Assembly (NCBI GenBank): GCA_021807105.1 | Contig: JAKAPL010000037.1 | Location: 1-34,679, forward strand | DNA: 34,679 bases | DNA from: Myxococcales bacterium | GTDB lineage: Bacteria > Myxococcota > Myxococcia > Myxococcales > JAKAPL01 | Reading direction: 5' to 3' | Part shown: positions 23,861 to 31,539 of the stretch, in pieces | How the letters are laid out: each line of letters starts with the position of its first letter | Numbering within the stretch: the first letter of the stretch is position 1 | Notes under the pieces: generated by a model | Database searches by the model: none | What the model was told of the DNA's origin: nothing | The model's input: the letters and a program-made list of their open reading frames with translations, nothing else | Position numbers and translations under genes: made by a program

Positions 23861-24851
23861 GGGGAGGCTCCGAGAGCTCAAACATCCGCTCCACCGCCGC
23901 CGCGGCGCCGAGCCGTGTCGCCTCCGGCAGCTCGATCCGCGGGGCGAGGTCCCGCAGGGCGAGGTAGAGCTTCGCCAGGGTGTTGCGCTTCATGTGCGGG
24001 CAGACGTTGCAGGCGCAGCCGCCGTCCCCCAGGGCAGGCAGGAGCGTCTTGCCCGGGGCCGCCCGCTCCATCTGATGGAAGATGCCCGCCTCGGTGGCCA
24101 CGATGAACTCGCGGGTCCGGCTCTCGGCGACGCGCCGGAGGAGCGCGGTCGTGGAGCCGATGAAGTCCGCGCGGGCGAGCACGGCTGCCTCGCACTCCGG
24201 GTGGGCGATGACCTCCGCCTCCGGGTGGCTCGCCTGGAGGCGGACCAACTCGCGCTCGCTGAACTGCTCGTGGACGACGCAGGTCCCCGGCCAGAGGACG
24301 AGCTCGCGCCCCGTGCGGCGGGCGACCCAGGCCCCGAGGTGGCGATCCGGCGCGAAGAGCACCGTCTCGTCCGCCGGGAGGCTCCTCACGATCCGCTCGG
24401 CGTTCGAGGAGGTGCAGATGACATCCGAGAGCGCCTTCACCTCGGCGGAGCAATTAATGTAGGAGACCGCGACCGCGCCTTCGTGCCGGGAGCGCCAGGC
24501 GCGGAACGCGTCCGGAGGGCAGGAGTCGGCGAGCGAGCAGCCCGCTTCGAGGTCCGGCAGGACCACGATGCTCTTCGGATTCAGGATCTTCGCGACCTCC
24601 GCCATGAAGTGGACGCCGCAGAAGACGATCACCGGCGCCTCGGCCTTCGCAGCCGCCCGCGCGAGCTGGAGCGAGTCGCCAAGATGGTCGGCGAGGTCCT
24701 GGATCTCCGAGTCCTGGTAGTAGTGGGCGAGGAGGATCGCGCCGCGCTCGCGCTTGAGGCGCCGGATCTCGTCGGGCAGCCGCAGCTCCGAAGGGATCTC
24801 AACCTCGGGCGCCTCTGACTTTCCCCGATCCGGATTCGGCGAAAGATCCAT
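23853..24851 (-). CDS. nadA: Quinolinate synthase NadA
   Basis: NadA condenses iminoaspartate with dihydroxyacetone phosphate to quinolinate in NAD synthesis, using a [4Fe-4S] cluster. The 332-residue protein shows [20 protein letters not shown] (about 38-57), [12 protein letters not shown] with a cluster cysteine (about 78) and [11 protein letters not shown] (about 104-114). Later come [22 protein letters not shown] (about 188-198), HPECEA and the C-terminal [16 protein letters not shown] (about 275-290). Length is normal. ATG 24851 has no Shine-Dalgarno but TATGAC lies eight bases upstream. nadB and nadC are not adjacent; instead the lipoprotein gene overlaps its stop. Confidence 0.96.
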   Translation of the reverse strand: MDLSPNPDRGKSEAPEVEIPSELRLPDEIRRLKRERGAILLAHYYQDSEIQDLADHLGDSLQLARAAAKAEAPVIVFCGVHFMAEVAKILNPKSIVVLPDLEAGCSLADSCPPDAFRAWRSRHEGAVAVSYINCSAEVKALSDVICTSSNAERIVRSLPADETVLFAPDRHLGAWVARRTGRELVLWPGTCVVHEQFSERELVRLQASHPEAEVIAHPECEAAVLARADFIGSTTALLRRVAESRTREFIVATEAGIFHQMERAAPGKTLLPALGDGGCACNVCPHMKRNTLAKLYLALRDLAPRIELPEATRLGAAAAVERMFELSEPPRA

Positions 24852-24859
24852 CGCCCGGC

Positions 24860-24865
24860 GTCATA
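24860..24865 (-). promoter_or_regulatory. -10-like TATGAC of nadA
   Basis: On the minus strand TATGAC ends eight bases before ATG 24851, with no Shine-Dalgarno between and no good -35. Transcription from it would give a leader of about zero to two bases. Confidence 0.4.
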
Positions 24866-25108
24866 GCACAGCCCCCGGCGGCCGGCCACGGGGCCCAGCC
24901 CCCGGGCAAGGGCCTCGGGCAAAGTCGCGAGAGACCGTGCGCGGCGAACTCCGTTCCCATTCCCGTTCCCGAGCGACGTTCCCCAAGACCCCGTGGCCGA
25001 TGAGGTCTTGGGCCCTGGGGTACGCCGGTCCCGGCGCATCTTGCCCTCGACCCATCGGAGCGTGCCCCCTCGCGCTCGCTCCACTCGCCTCAAGGAGAGG
25101 CTGCACGG

Positions 25109-25402
25109 GCACGAGTAGAAGCTCCACTCGCTCGATCGGAGCTTCTCCGGGTCCGACGGTCGCCCCTCCGGGCGCCGGTGGAACGTCTCCTCGAACGACC
25201 GTCGCGGCTCCTGGCACGAGTGCAACTTCCTCCTGGCCGGCGATCGCGCCTCGAAGCGCCAGCCGGACGTCTCCTCGGCCGCGTGCGGCATCCCCGGGCG
25301 CAGATGGAGCGTCCCGCCGGTTGACGGTCGCGTCTCCGTCCGCCGGTGCGCCGTCTCCTCCGCCGATCGTGACGCCTCCCCGCGCGAACGAGCCCCCCGA
25401 AC
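25109..25402. repeat. Degenerate 21/42-bp periodic tract in the 24866-25508 gap
   Basis: From 25130 the sequence is in register every 42 bases (25130, 25172, 25214, 25256, 25298, 25340, 25382), and each 42-mer splits into two related 21-mers; another half unit starts at 25109. The word acgtctcctc or close variants recurs at the same place in several units. One minus-strand frame reads as 14-residue blocks (EETFHRRPEGRPSD is one), another as GAATVVRGDVPPAP, but neither has a start codon ahead of the tract. The rest of the gap (24866-25108 and 25403-25508) holds no gene or strong promoter that I can support. Confidence 0.65.
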
Positions 25403-25508
25403 AGCTCCCTACATCCCGGTCTCGGCCCCGGGGTTGTCACGAGCGGCCGGCGTACCCACCTTCACCGCTCCACGCGCCGGAGGACGGCGCAACTCACGAG
25501 GAGAGACC

Positions 25509-25877
25509 ATGGCAGACAACGGCATCGTCATCCGCTGGGCCCGGCCCGTCGCCGGACGCGAGGGACACGCCAGCGAGCTGTTCAACACGTTCACGACGTA
25601 CCTCGGCAAGCAGCAGCAGCAGGGCAACATCGAGAACTACGAGCCGGTGATGCTCGCGCCGAACGGCGGGCCGGTGGGCGGCTACATCCTGGTGCGCGGG
25701 ACGCGGCCGGCCCTGGACAAGCTCTCCACGTCCGACGACTTCCTGAACCTCGTCACCCAGGCGACGCTCGTGCTCAAGCACGTCGCGATCGACCACGCCT
25801 ACCTGGGCGAGGCGCTCAGGACCCAGATGGGGCGCCTCCAGAAGTACGCCCCCCAGGCGCGCCTCGAGATCAAGTAG
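25509..25877 (+). CDS. Hypothetical 122-aa protein, possible dimeric alpha/beta-barrel fold
   Basis: ATG 25509 follows GAGGAGA at good spacing, which outweighs an upstream in-frame start at 25434. The sequence alternates strands and helices: IVIRWARPVAGREGHASEL (about 6-24), a helix ending in KQQQQGN, then YEPVMLAP, GGYILVRGTRPALDKL (about 58-73) and a C-terminal helix rich in Leu and Lys. This resembles small dimeric alpha/beta-barrel (ABM-like) proteins, but no catalytic motif is evident. No signal peptide is present. A strong hairpin after the stop suggests a single-gene transcript. Confidence 0.75.
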   Translation: MADNGIVIRWARPVAGREGHASELFNTFTTYLGKQQQQGNIENYEPVMLAPNGGPVGGYILVRGTRPALDKLSTSDDFLNLVTQATLVLKHVAIDHAYLGEALRTQMGRLQKYAPQARLEIK

Positions 25878-25895
25878 CGGTTAAGCACGGGGACC

Positions 25896-25930
25896 CCCTC
25901 CCCTCTCTCCTGTCCGGAGAGAGGGGAGGG
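25896..25930. terminator. Perfect 15-bp hairpin between convergent genes
   Basis: Arms ccctcccctctctcc (25896-25910) and ggagagaggggaggg (25916-25930) pair perfectly around a TGTCC loop, 18 bases after the stop at 25877. It lies between convergent transcripts and can serve both. There is no T-run. The purine/pyrimidine-rich form also resembles intergenic REP-like elements. The remaining 25931-26072 shows no gene. Confidence 0.65.
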
Positions 25931-26072
25931 ACCTGCACGGATTGACCAGGGCCGGGGCCCGGGAGGCCGGCTTCGACGCCCGCCTCGCGAAGCCACCAAT
26001 CTCCTGGATCCCCATGGGTATCGATTTTCCGGGCGTGGAACGGTTGCGCCCGACCTTCTGGAGCGCGGGCCG

Positions 26073-26801
26073 TCAGATCCTCTCGACCTGCCCCACCTCG
26101 ACCCAGCCCTCGAGGCCGTTGGCGAGCCGGACCCGCGCCCAGCCGTCCTGCCGGTCGCGCAGGAGGACCTCAAGCCCCTCGTGGATCTCGAAGCTCTTCG
26201 GCCGATCGGGGCCGGGGCCGGAGCGGACGGGGACCACCTTGGCCACGACGACGGCGAAGGGGAGCGCCTGGGTCCGCGCGCTCGCCCAGGCGAGCGCGCC
26301 GCAGGCGAGGGCCGCCACGAGGATCGCGACCGGGAGAGAGCGCGCGCGCCGGCGCAGCGCGTGGATCGCGAAGGCGAGGACCCAGAGCGCGCCGAACAGC
26401 CAGGTGAGGGCCGCCGCGGGCAGCCCCTGGAGGAGCCGCTGGAGCGGGCCGCCGCCGAGGCTGCCGCCGACGACCTTGTCCACGCGCCGCTCGAAGACCC
26501 GGTCGAGGTTGCGACGCGCGTCGGCGTCCCACGGCGAGAGCTTCAGCGCCCGCGACAGGTGGAGCACCGCCTGGCCGACGTCCCCGGCCTGCGCGGCGGC
26601 CGTCCCGAGGTCGTACTCCAGATCGGCGCTCTCGCCGCCCGCCGCGATCGCGGCCAGGTAGCCCTTCTCCGCCCCGGCGTAATCGCGGGCGAGGTAGGCC
26701 TGCTCGGCCTGCCGCACGCGGTCGGAGGCGCCCGCGGGCGTCGTGGTCAGGCCCGCGAGGCAAGAGGGCATCGCGAGGAGCGTTGCAAGGACGGCCTTCA
26801 C
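26073..26801 (-). CDS. batE: BatE-like TPR and SH3-domain membrane protein
   Basis: The last gene of the Bat operon. GTG 26801 overlaps the batD stop by four bases (GTGA). The 242-residue product has a signal peptide (about 1-25), two TPR-like repeats (about 28-100: RQAEQAYLARDYAGAEKGYL and ADLEYDLGTAAAQAGDVGQA), two membrane helices (about 128-175) and a C-terminal bacterial SH3-like domain (about 180-242: VVPVRSGPGPD, then GWARVRLANGLEGWVEVGQV). This TPR-plus-SH3 layout is that of BatE. Bat proteins are linked to oxygen or stress tolerance and envelope function in several phyla, but their mechanism is unknown. Confidence 0.82.
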   Translation of the reverse strand: MKAVLATLLAMPSCLAGLTTTPAGASDRVRQAEQAYLARDYAGAEKGYLAAIAAGGESADLEYDLGTAAAQAGDVGQAVLHLSRALKLSPWDADARRNLDRVFERRVDKVVGGSLGGGPLQRLLQGLPAAALTWLFGALWVLAFAIHALRRRARSLPVAILVAALACGALAWASARTQALPFAVVVAKVVPVRSGPGPDRPKSFEIHEGLEVLLRDRQDGWARVRLANGLEGWVEVGQVERI

Positions 26802-28654
26802 GCCACCCCCCTCTTCCAGTCCGAGCGTTCGAGCGCGTCGATGCCCCACTCCACCCGGGACAAGAGGTCCTTGCCACCGTCGGGGCCGTGGGCGCCGGGC
26901 GCGTACCGGTGGGCCTCGCAGGCGGCGAGCGCGTCCACCGCCGCCTGGGCCGCCTCGCCGGGCGCCCCGAGCGACCGCAGCCGGTCGAGCAGCTCGTCGT
27001 GCGAGAGCCCCGAGAGCTTCCCGCCGGCCCGATCCTCCAGGTAGCCGACGAGGGCCGCGGTCAGCTCGGCGGGAACAGCGTCCCGGTTCGCCCCCGCGAG
27101 CATCGCCCGCGCGGCCCGGACGCGCCGGCGGGCGACCCGGTACGCCTTGCGCATCCTCGTCTCCGGCGCGGCCCGCTCCCGGCGGCGCCGCAGCTCCTCC
27201 GCGGCCCAGAGCAGCGCGACCGCGGACGGCGGGAGGGCGACGGTCATCCAGAGCGCGCGGCCAGAGAGCGGCGGCAGGCGCGATTGCCAGAGGGCGGGGT
27301 GGGAGCGCAGCGGCGAGAAGCTCGCCTCCAGGACATTCTGGGCGCCGCGGGCGGGCAAGCCCGGGCCCGAGGCGCCCGCGGTCACCGCGAGCTTCATCGG
27401 CGGGGTGGTCATCGTCCGGTAGGCCCGGGCGACGGGATCGAACACGGACCAGGCGAGCGGAGGGAGGGAGAACTCGCCCGTCCGCTCGCCGATCAGGACG
27501 ACCTCGACCTCCCGCGTCCCGCCGAACCGGTCGCCCGTGATCGCCGGCTTGTCTTTCGAGGTGGGGTCGTAGGCGCGAAGCCCTGGGATCTCCGGGAGCC
27601 TCGGCAGCTCGATCGCGTGCAAGTTGCCCGTGCCCTGCGCGAGGAGGGTCAGCGTGGCCGGCTCGCCGGCGGGGACGGAGGCGGGCGAGAGGGAGGCGGA
27701 GAGACGCCACGATCCCACGTTCGCCGTGGAGAAGCCGGCCGGCGCCCCCGGCGGCAGCGGCAGCGCTTCGACCACGAGCGCCCCCGTCGAACGGTGCAGC
27801 TTGCGGCCGCGGAAGAAGAGGCCGCCCGCGCCGACGTCCACCTCGGCTGGTCCGATGGTGAGCGAGCCCGCCCGGCTCGGGAAGAGCGCCTTCTTCTTGA
27901 CGAGGTAGGCCTGGTAGGGCACGCCGCCGACGTTCTGGACCGAGGGCAGCGGGTGGACCGGGGTGGCGATGTCTTCGCCCCAGAAGCCGTCGAAGCCCGG
28001 CAGCTTCAGCTCGTCGAACTCGTTGACCTCGACGCGGGTGAAGAGCCGGACGGTGTAGGTCACCTGCTGGCCGAGATAGACCTGCCGCCGGTCGAGCGTC
28101 GCCGAGAGGAAGACGTCCTGGTTTCCGATCGGCTGGCCGCCGCCGAAGAACTGCTGGAACGGATCGCCGTCGTCGTCCGGGAACGGATTGGGGAAGCCGA
28201 ACGCGGAGAATGGGTTCTGCGCCGGCGCCCGACGGGCCCGAGGCGCGCCGCCGGCGGCGACGACCTGCAGCCGGACCGGAGTGCTCTTGTAGAGCACTCC
28301 CTGGACGATGGCCGCGGCCGCAGGGAGGACGAGGGTGCCCGTCCCGGTGGGCTGGTAGCTCACGCGCCAGATCGTGGAGCGGGCGATGTCCATCCCCCCA
28401 GGCCCGAGCGAGAAGCTCGACTGCTGCGACTGCGTGCGGCCCAGCTCCCGCAGGCGTGGGATCGAAGGGATCTCGACGCGCTGGATCTCGCCTTCGCCGT
28501 GGACGGTGATCGTCACCGTCAGGGTCACGGTCTGATCGAGCGCGACCACGTCCTGGTCGACCTCGGAGGTGACCTGGACCCGGTCCTCTCCGGCCCACGC
28601 CGGGGCCGCGGCGAGGCAGAGGAGCGCCGCGAGGCTACCAGTCTTTTTCCACAT
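26798..28654 (-). CDS. batD: BatD-family periplasmic/membrane protein
   Basis: ATG 28654 overlaps the end of batC by 20 bases. The 618-residue protein has a signal peptide (MWKKTGSLAALLCLAAAPAW, then AGED). Long beta-sandwich regions are typical of BatD: VALDQTVTLTVTITV (about 37-51), RRQVYLGQQVTYTVRLFTRV (about 185-204) and PAGEPATLTLLAQGTGNL (about 318-335). A Pro/Phe-rich insert NPFPDDDGDPFQQFFGGG lies near residue 155. One C-terminal membrane helix (about 455-475) precedes a helical cytosolic tail of about 140 residues. Its large exported part suggests contact with the VWA proteins BatA and BatB (inference). Confidence 0.88.
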   Translation of the reverse strand: MWKKTGSLAALLCLAAAPAWAGEDRVQVTSEVDQDVVALDQTVTLTVTITVHGEGEIQRVEIPSIPRLRELGRTQSQQSSFSLGPGGMDIARSTIWRVSYQPTGTGTLVLPAAAAIVQGVLYKSTPVRLQVVAAGGAPRARRAPAQNPFSAFGFPNPFPDDDGDPFQQFFGGGQPIGNQDVFLSATLDRRQVYLGQQVTYTVRLFTRVEVNEFDELKLPGFDGFWGEDIATPVHPLPSVQNVGGVPYQAYLVKKKALFPSRAGSLTIGPAEVDVGAGGLFFRGRKLHRSTGALVVEALPLPPGAPAGFSTANVGSWRLSASLSPASVPAGEPATLTLLAQGTGNLHAIELPRLPEIPGLRAYDPTSKDKPAITGDRFGGTREVEVVLIGERTGEFSLPPLAWSVFDPVARAYRTMTTPPMKLAVTAGASGPGLPARGAQNVLEASFSPLRSHPALWQSRLPPLSGRALWMTVALPPSAVALLWAAEELRRRRERAAPETRMRKAYRVARRRVRAARAMLAGANRDAVPAELTAALVGYLEDRAGGKLSGLSHDELLDRLRSLGAPGEAAQAAVDALAACEAHRYAPGAHGPDGGKDLLSRVEWGIDALERSDWKRGVA

Positions 28655-29480
28655 CCTGGGTCCTCTGCTTCTGGAGCCGCCGGAACTTCCAGAGCTGGAA
28701 GCTCTTCTCCCGCTGCCGGAGCGCGTCGAGGAGCTGCTCGGCCTGCTGCTTGTCGAGCGGCTGCGCCTGGGCCGTCCGCGGGTTGTGCTCGTCGCCGGCG
28801 CCGCCGTCCCTCCGGCCGCCGTCCTGCCCCTCCTGCGCCGCCCCTCCCTGCTGGCCCCCGTCACCCGCGCCACCGTCCTCGCCTTGCGAGCCGTTCCGAT
28901 TGCCCTGGCCGCCGTCACCGGGCCCGGCGTCGCCGCTGCCTCCGTCCCCTCGTCCGCCGTCGTTCTGCCCCCCATCCTCTCCGCCGTCCTGACCGCCGTC
29001 CCGCCCCCCATCCTGCCCCCCATCCTGCCCCCCATCCTGCCCCCCATCCTGCCCCCCGTCGTTCGGCGGCGGGGGCGCTAGGAGCAGCTCGAGGTTGTGC
29101 CGCGCGTCGTCGAAGGCGGGGTCGAGCAGCAGCGCCCGCTCGTACGCCTGCGCCGCCTCCTGGTTCCGGCCGAGATCCCAGAGGGCGTTGCCGAGGTTGA
29201 AGTAGTCCTGCTTCTTGAGGGAGCCGTCCTTCGCGGACAGCGCGGAGAGATAGGCGGCCCGGGCCTCGTCGCGCCGGCCGAGCTTGTAGAGCGCGTTGCC
29301 GCGATCGAAGGCGATCCGCGGATCGTCCGGCCGCGCGAGCTGCGCGTCCTCGTAACCGTGCAGGGCCTCGTCGTACTTGCCCCGGCGGTAGGCGTCGTTG
29401 CCGCGCTCGACCGCGGGATCGGGCCGGTCGAAGAGGCCGCCGAGGCTCGCGAGGAGGAGCGCGAAGACCACCCGCCTCAC
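28635..29480 (-). CDS. batC: BatC-like TPR protein with Asp-Gly-Gly-Gln repeat linker
   Basis: GTG 29480 overlaps the batB stop by four bases (GTGA). The 281-residue protein starts with a hydrophobic segment (RRVVFALLLASLGGLF). Three TPR repeats follow: ERGNDAYRRGKYDEALHGYE, FDRGNALYKLGRRDEARAAY and FNLGNALWDLGRNQEAAQAY (about 24-125). A long low-complexity linker of D, G, Q and N (about 145-235) includes DGGQ repeated in register. The end AEQLLDALRQREKSFQLWKF is the conserved BatC C-terminal helix, with a charged tail. TPRs point to a protein-binding adaptor role. The linker is much longer and more repetitive than a plain BatC needs. Confidence 0.85.
   Translation of the reverse strand: MRRVVFALLLASLGGLFDRPDPAVERGNDAYRRGKYDEALHGYEDAQLARPDDPRIAFDRGNALYKLGRRDEARAAYLSALSAKDGSLKKQDYFNLGNALWDLGRNQEAAQAYERALLLDPAFDDARHNLELLLAPPPPNDGGQDGGQDGGQDGGQDGGRDGGQDGGEDGGQNDGGRGDGGSGDAGPGDGGQGNRNGSQGEDGGAGDGGQQGGAAQEGQDGGRRDGGAGDEHNPRTAQAQPLDKQQAEQLLDALRQREKSFQLWKFRRLQKQRTQDVEKDW
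28973..29068. repeat. 12-bp tandem repeat coding for Asp-Gly-Gly-Gln in batC
   Basis: Units stay in 12-base register from 28973 to 29068. Four units from 29009 to 29056 are identical (catcctgccccc on the plus strand), flanked by variants that change only the codon for Gln (Arg or Glu). The tract lies within the linker of batC and changes in copy number would keep the frame. Confidence 0.9.
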
Positions 29481-30535
29481 GGCGCCCCCCGCTCGCGCCG
29501 CCCCTCCCGCAGGGACGCGCCGAGGAGGAGGAGCAACAGGCCCGGGAGGGCGAAGTCCGGGTACGCCTCGGCGTACTCCACGGTCATGTGGCTCTCGAAC
29601 TCGGCCCTGTCGAGCCGGTCGAGCTCCTCGGTCACCGCCGGCATGCCCACGTCGCCGGCCGTGCTGTGGAAATAGCGCCCGCCCGTCTTGTCGGCGATCT
29701 CCCGCAGGACCTCCTCGTTCAGGCGGGTCATCACCGTCTGGCCGAGCTTGTCGCGCTTGTAGCCGGCGAAGCGGCCCTTCTCGTCGAACGTCGGGATGGG
29801 CTCGCCGGTCGTGCTGCCGATCCCCACGGTGTAAACGCGGATGCCGGCCCCGGCCACCTGCCCCAGGGCGTCCTCGAGCCCCGGCTCGTGGTCCTCGCCG
29901 TCGGTCAGGAGGACGATGGCCCGGCCGCGGGCGATGCCCCCGCCCCCATCGAGCACCTGCTTGGCGGTGAGCAGGGCCGCGGAGAGCGAGGTCCCCTGCT
30001 GCGGCACCGAGTTCACGTCGATCGCCCGGAGGAAGAGCTTGGCCGCCGCGGTGTCGGTGGTGAGCGGACACTGCACGAAGGCGTCGGCGGCGAAGACGAC
30101 GATGCCGATCCGGTCGCCGCGCAGCCGGTCGAGCAGATCGGAGAGCTCGAGCTTCGCCCGTTCCAGGCGCGAGGGGCGGATGTCCTGGGCGAGCATGCTG
30201 CGCGAGGCGTCCAGGGCCACGACCACGTCGATGCCGGTCCGCTTGGTCAGGGTGCTCGACGTGCCGCACTGCGGCTCCGCGAGCGCGAAGGCGAGGAGCG
30301 CGCTGCCGAGCGCGAGCGATGCGCCGCGGACCGCGATGCGTCCCGGGCTGCGCCCCCCGAGCGCCCGCGCCATCGCCCGCGCGTCGATGAGCGCGCGCAA
30401 GAGGCGCGTTCGGGCCCGCGCCCGCCAGGCCCAGAGGAGCCCGAGGGCGAGGGCCAGCGCCGGCAGCCAGAGCAGCTCGGGGTGGGCGAGGCGAACCGGC
30501 ATCCCGAGCCAGTCCATCTGGATCGCGTGGATCAC
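29477..30535 (-). CDS. batB: BatB-like VWA-domain membrane protein
   Basis: GTG 30535 overlaps the batA stop by four bases (GTGA); longer in-frame extension is antisense or batA sequence. The 352-residue protein has membrane helices at about 20-37 and 67-84. A von Willebrand A domain carries a complete MIDAS: VVVALDASRSMLAQD (about 102-116, DxSxS), the threonine in QQGTSLSAAL (about 185) and the aspartate in LLTDGEDHEP (about 216). A C-terminal helix ends near LLLLLLGASL. VWA domains bind metal and protein partners. It pairs with BatA, probably exposing the domains to the periplasm (family knowledge; not shown here). Confidence 0.9.
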   Translation of the reverse strand: MIHAIQMDWLGMPVRLAHPELLWLPALALALGLLWAWRARARTRLLRALIDARAMARALGGRSPGRIAVRGASLALGSALLAFALAEPQCGTSSTLTKRTGIDVVVALDASRSMLAQDIRPSRLERAKLELSDLLDRLRGDRIGIVVFAADAFVQCPLTTDTAAAKLFLRAIDVNSVPQQGTSLSAALLTAKQVLDGGGGIARGRAIVLLTDGEDHEPGLEDALGQVAGAGIRVYTVGIGSTTGEPIPTFDEKGRFAGYKRDKLGQTVMTRLNEEVLREIADKTGGRYFHSTAGDVGMPAVTEELDRLDRAEFESHMTVEYAEAYPDFALPGLLLLLLGASLREGRRERGAP

Positions 30536-31539
30536 GGCAGGGGCCTCAAGACGGTCGCCTGCAAGAGGAGGCCCAGCAGCGCGAGCAGCACGCCCGGCAG
30601 GAGCCACGCCCGGAACAGCTCGCGGTAACGCGCGTACCGGGCGCCCTCGATGATCTTGCTCTTCTGGAGCCGATCGAGCACGTCCCGGAAGCTGTTCTGG
30701 AGCGACGCCTTGTCGGTGGCGACGTACATCTTCCCGCCGGTGGTCTTCGCGATCTGCTTGAGCAGGTCGGGGTTCACGTCGATGTCGACCATTTGGTAGG
30801 CGGGGCGGCCGAAGAGGTTCTTGCCGACCGGGTAGGGGACCTTGCCGCCCTTGCCGACGAGGATCGTGTAGACCTTGATGCCGTACTGCTTGGCGATGTC
30901 CGCCGCCTGCTCGGGGGCGATGTTGCCCGCGTTGTTGCCGCCGTCGGTGATCAGGAGGATCACCTTGCTCTTGGCGTCCGACTCGCGCAGCCGGTTGACC
31001 GCGGTCGCGAGCGCGTTGCCGATGGCGGTCCCATCCTCGATGACCCCGCAGCGGACGTCGGCGAGGATCCGCCGCAACATCGCGTAGTCGAGGGTCAGCG
31101 GGCACTGCGTGTACGCCTCGCCGGCGAAGACGACGAGGCCCACCCGGTCGTTCGTCCGGCTCTGGATGAAGTCGTCGATCACGTCCTTGGCGACGCTGAT
31201 CCGGTCCTTGGGCTGGAAGTCGGCGGCCAGCATCGAGGTGGAGATGTCGAAGGCGATCACGATGTCGATGCCCTGCACGGTCACGTCCTCGGCGGCCGAG
31301 GTCCGCACGCGCGGCTCGGCGAGCGCGACCGCGGCGAAGGTCACGGCCAGCGCGTAGCAGGCGGCCGGCAGCCACGTCGCGCCCGCCCAGAAGCCGCGCC
31401 GCTTGAGCAGGGGGAGCGCGGCGGGATGGCGCAGGACGGCGCCGTGACGGCCCTTCACGAGCTGGAGCCGCAGGACGAGCGGCCCCGCCGCGAGGAGCAG
31501 GAGCGCCCAGGGATGGGCGAGCTGGACGGTCTCGCTCAC
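30532..31539 (-). CDS. batA: BatA-like VWA-domain membrane protein
   Basis: GTG 31539 overlaps the stop of the upstream gene by four bases (GTGA). The 335-residue protein starts SETVQLAHPWALLLLAAGPLVL with a membrane segment (about 10-25), has another at about 55-75, then a VWA domain. Its MIDAS is complete: IVIAFDISTSMLAADF (about 93-108), the threonine in DGTAIGNAL (about 173) and the aspartate in LITDGGNNAG (about 201). A C-terminal helix follows (LLPGVLLALLGLLLQAT). It is similar in layout to BatB but clearly diverged, as expected for the two VWA members of the system. Confidence 0.9.
   Translation of the reverse strand: MSETVQLAHPWALLLLAAGPLVLRLQLVKGRHGAVLRHPAALPLLKRRGFWAGATWLPAACYALAVTFAAVALAEPRVRTSAAEDVTVQGIDIVIAFDISTSMLAADFQPKDRISVAKDVIDDFIQSRTNDRVGLVVFAGEAYTQCPLTLDYAMLRRILADVRCGVIEDGTAIGNALATAVNRLRESDAKSKVILLITDGGNNAGNIAPEQAADIAKQYGIKVYTILVGKGGKVPYPVGKNLFGRPAYQMVDIDVNPDLLKQIAKTTGGKMYVATDKASLQNSFRDVLDRLQKSKIIEGARYARYRELFRAWLLPGVLLALLGLLLQATVLRPLP

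Noticed and set aside
24861-25439. Minus-strand coding gene covering the 25109-25402 tract
   Set aside because: The most protein-like frames have a stop just upstream and no start codon before the repeats, so a complete gene cannot be supported.
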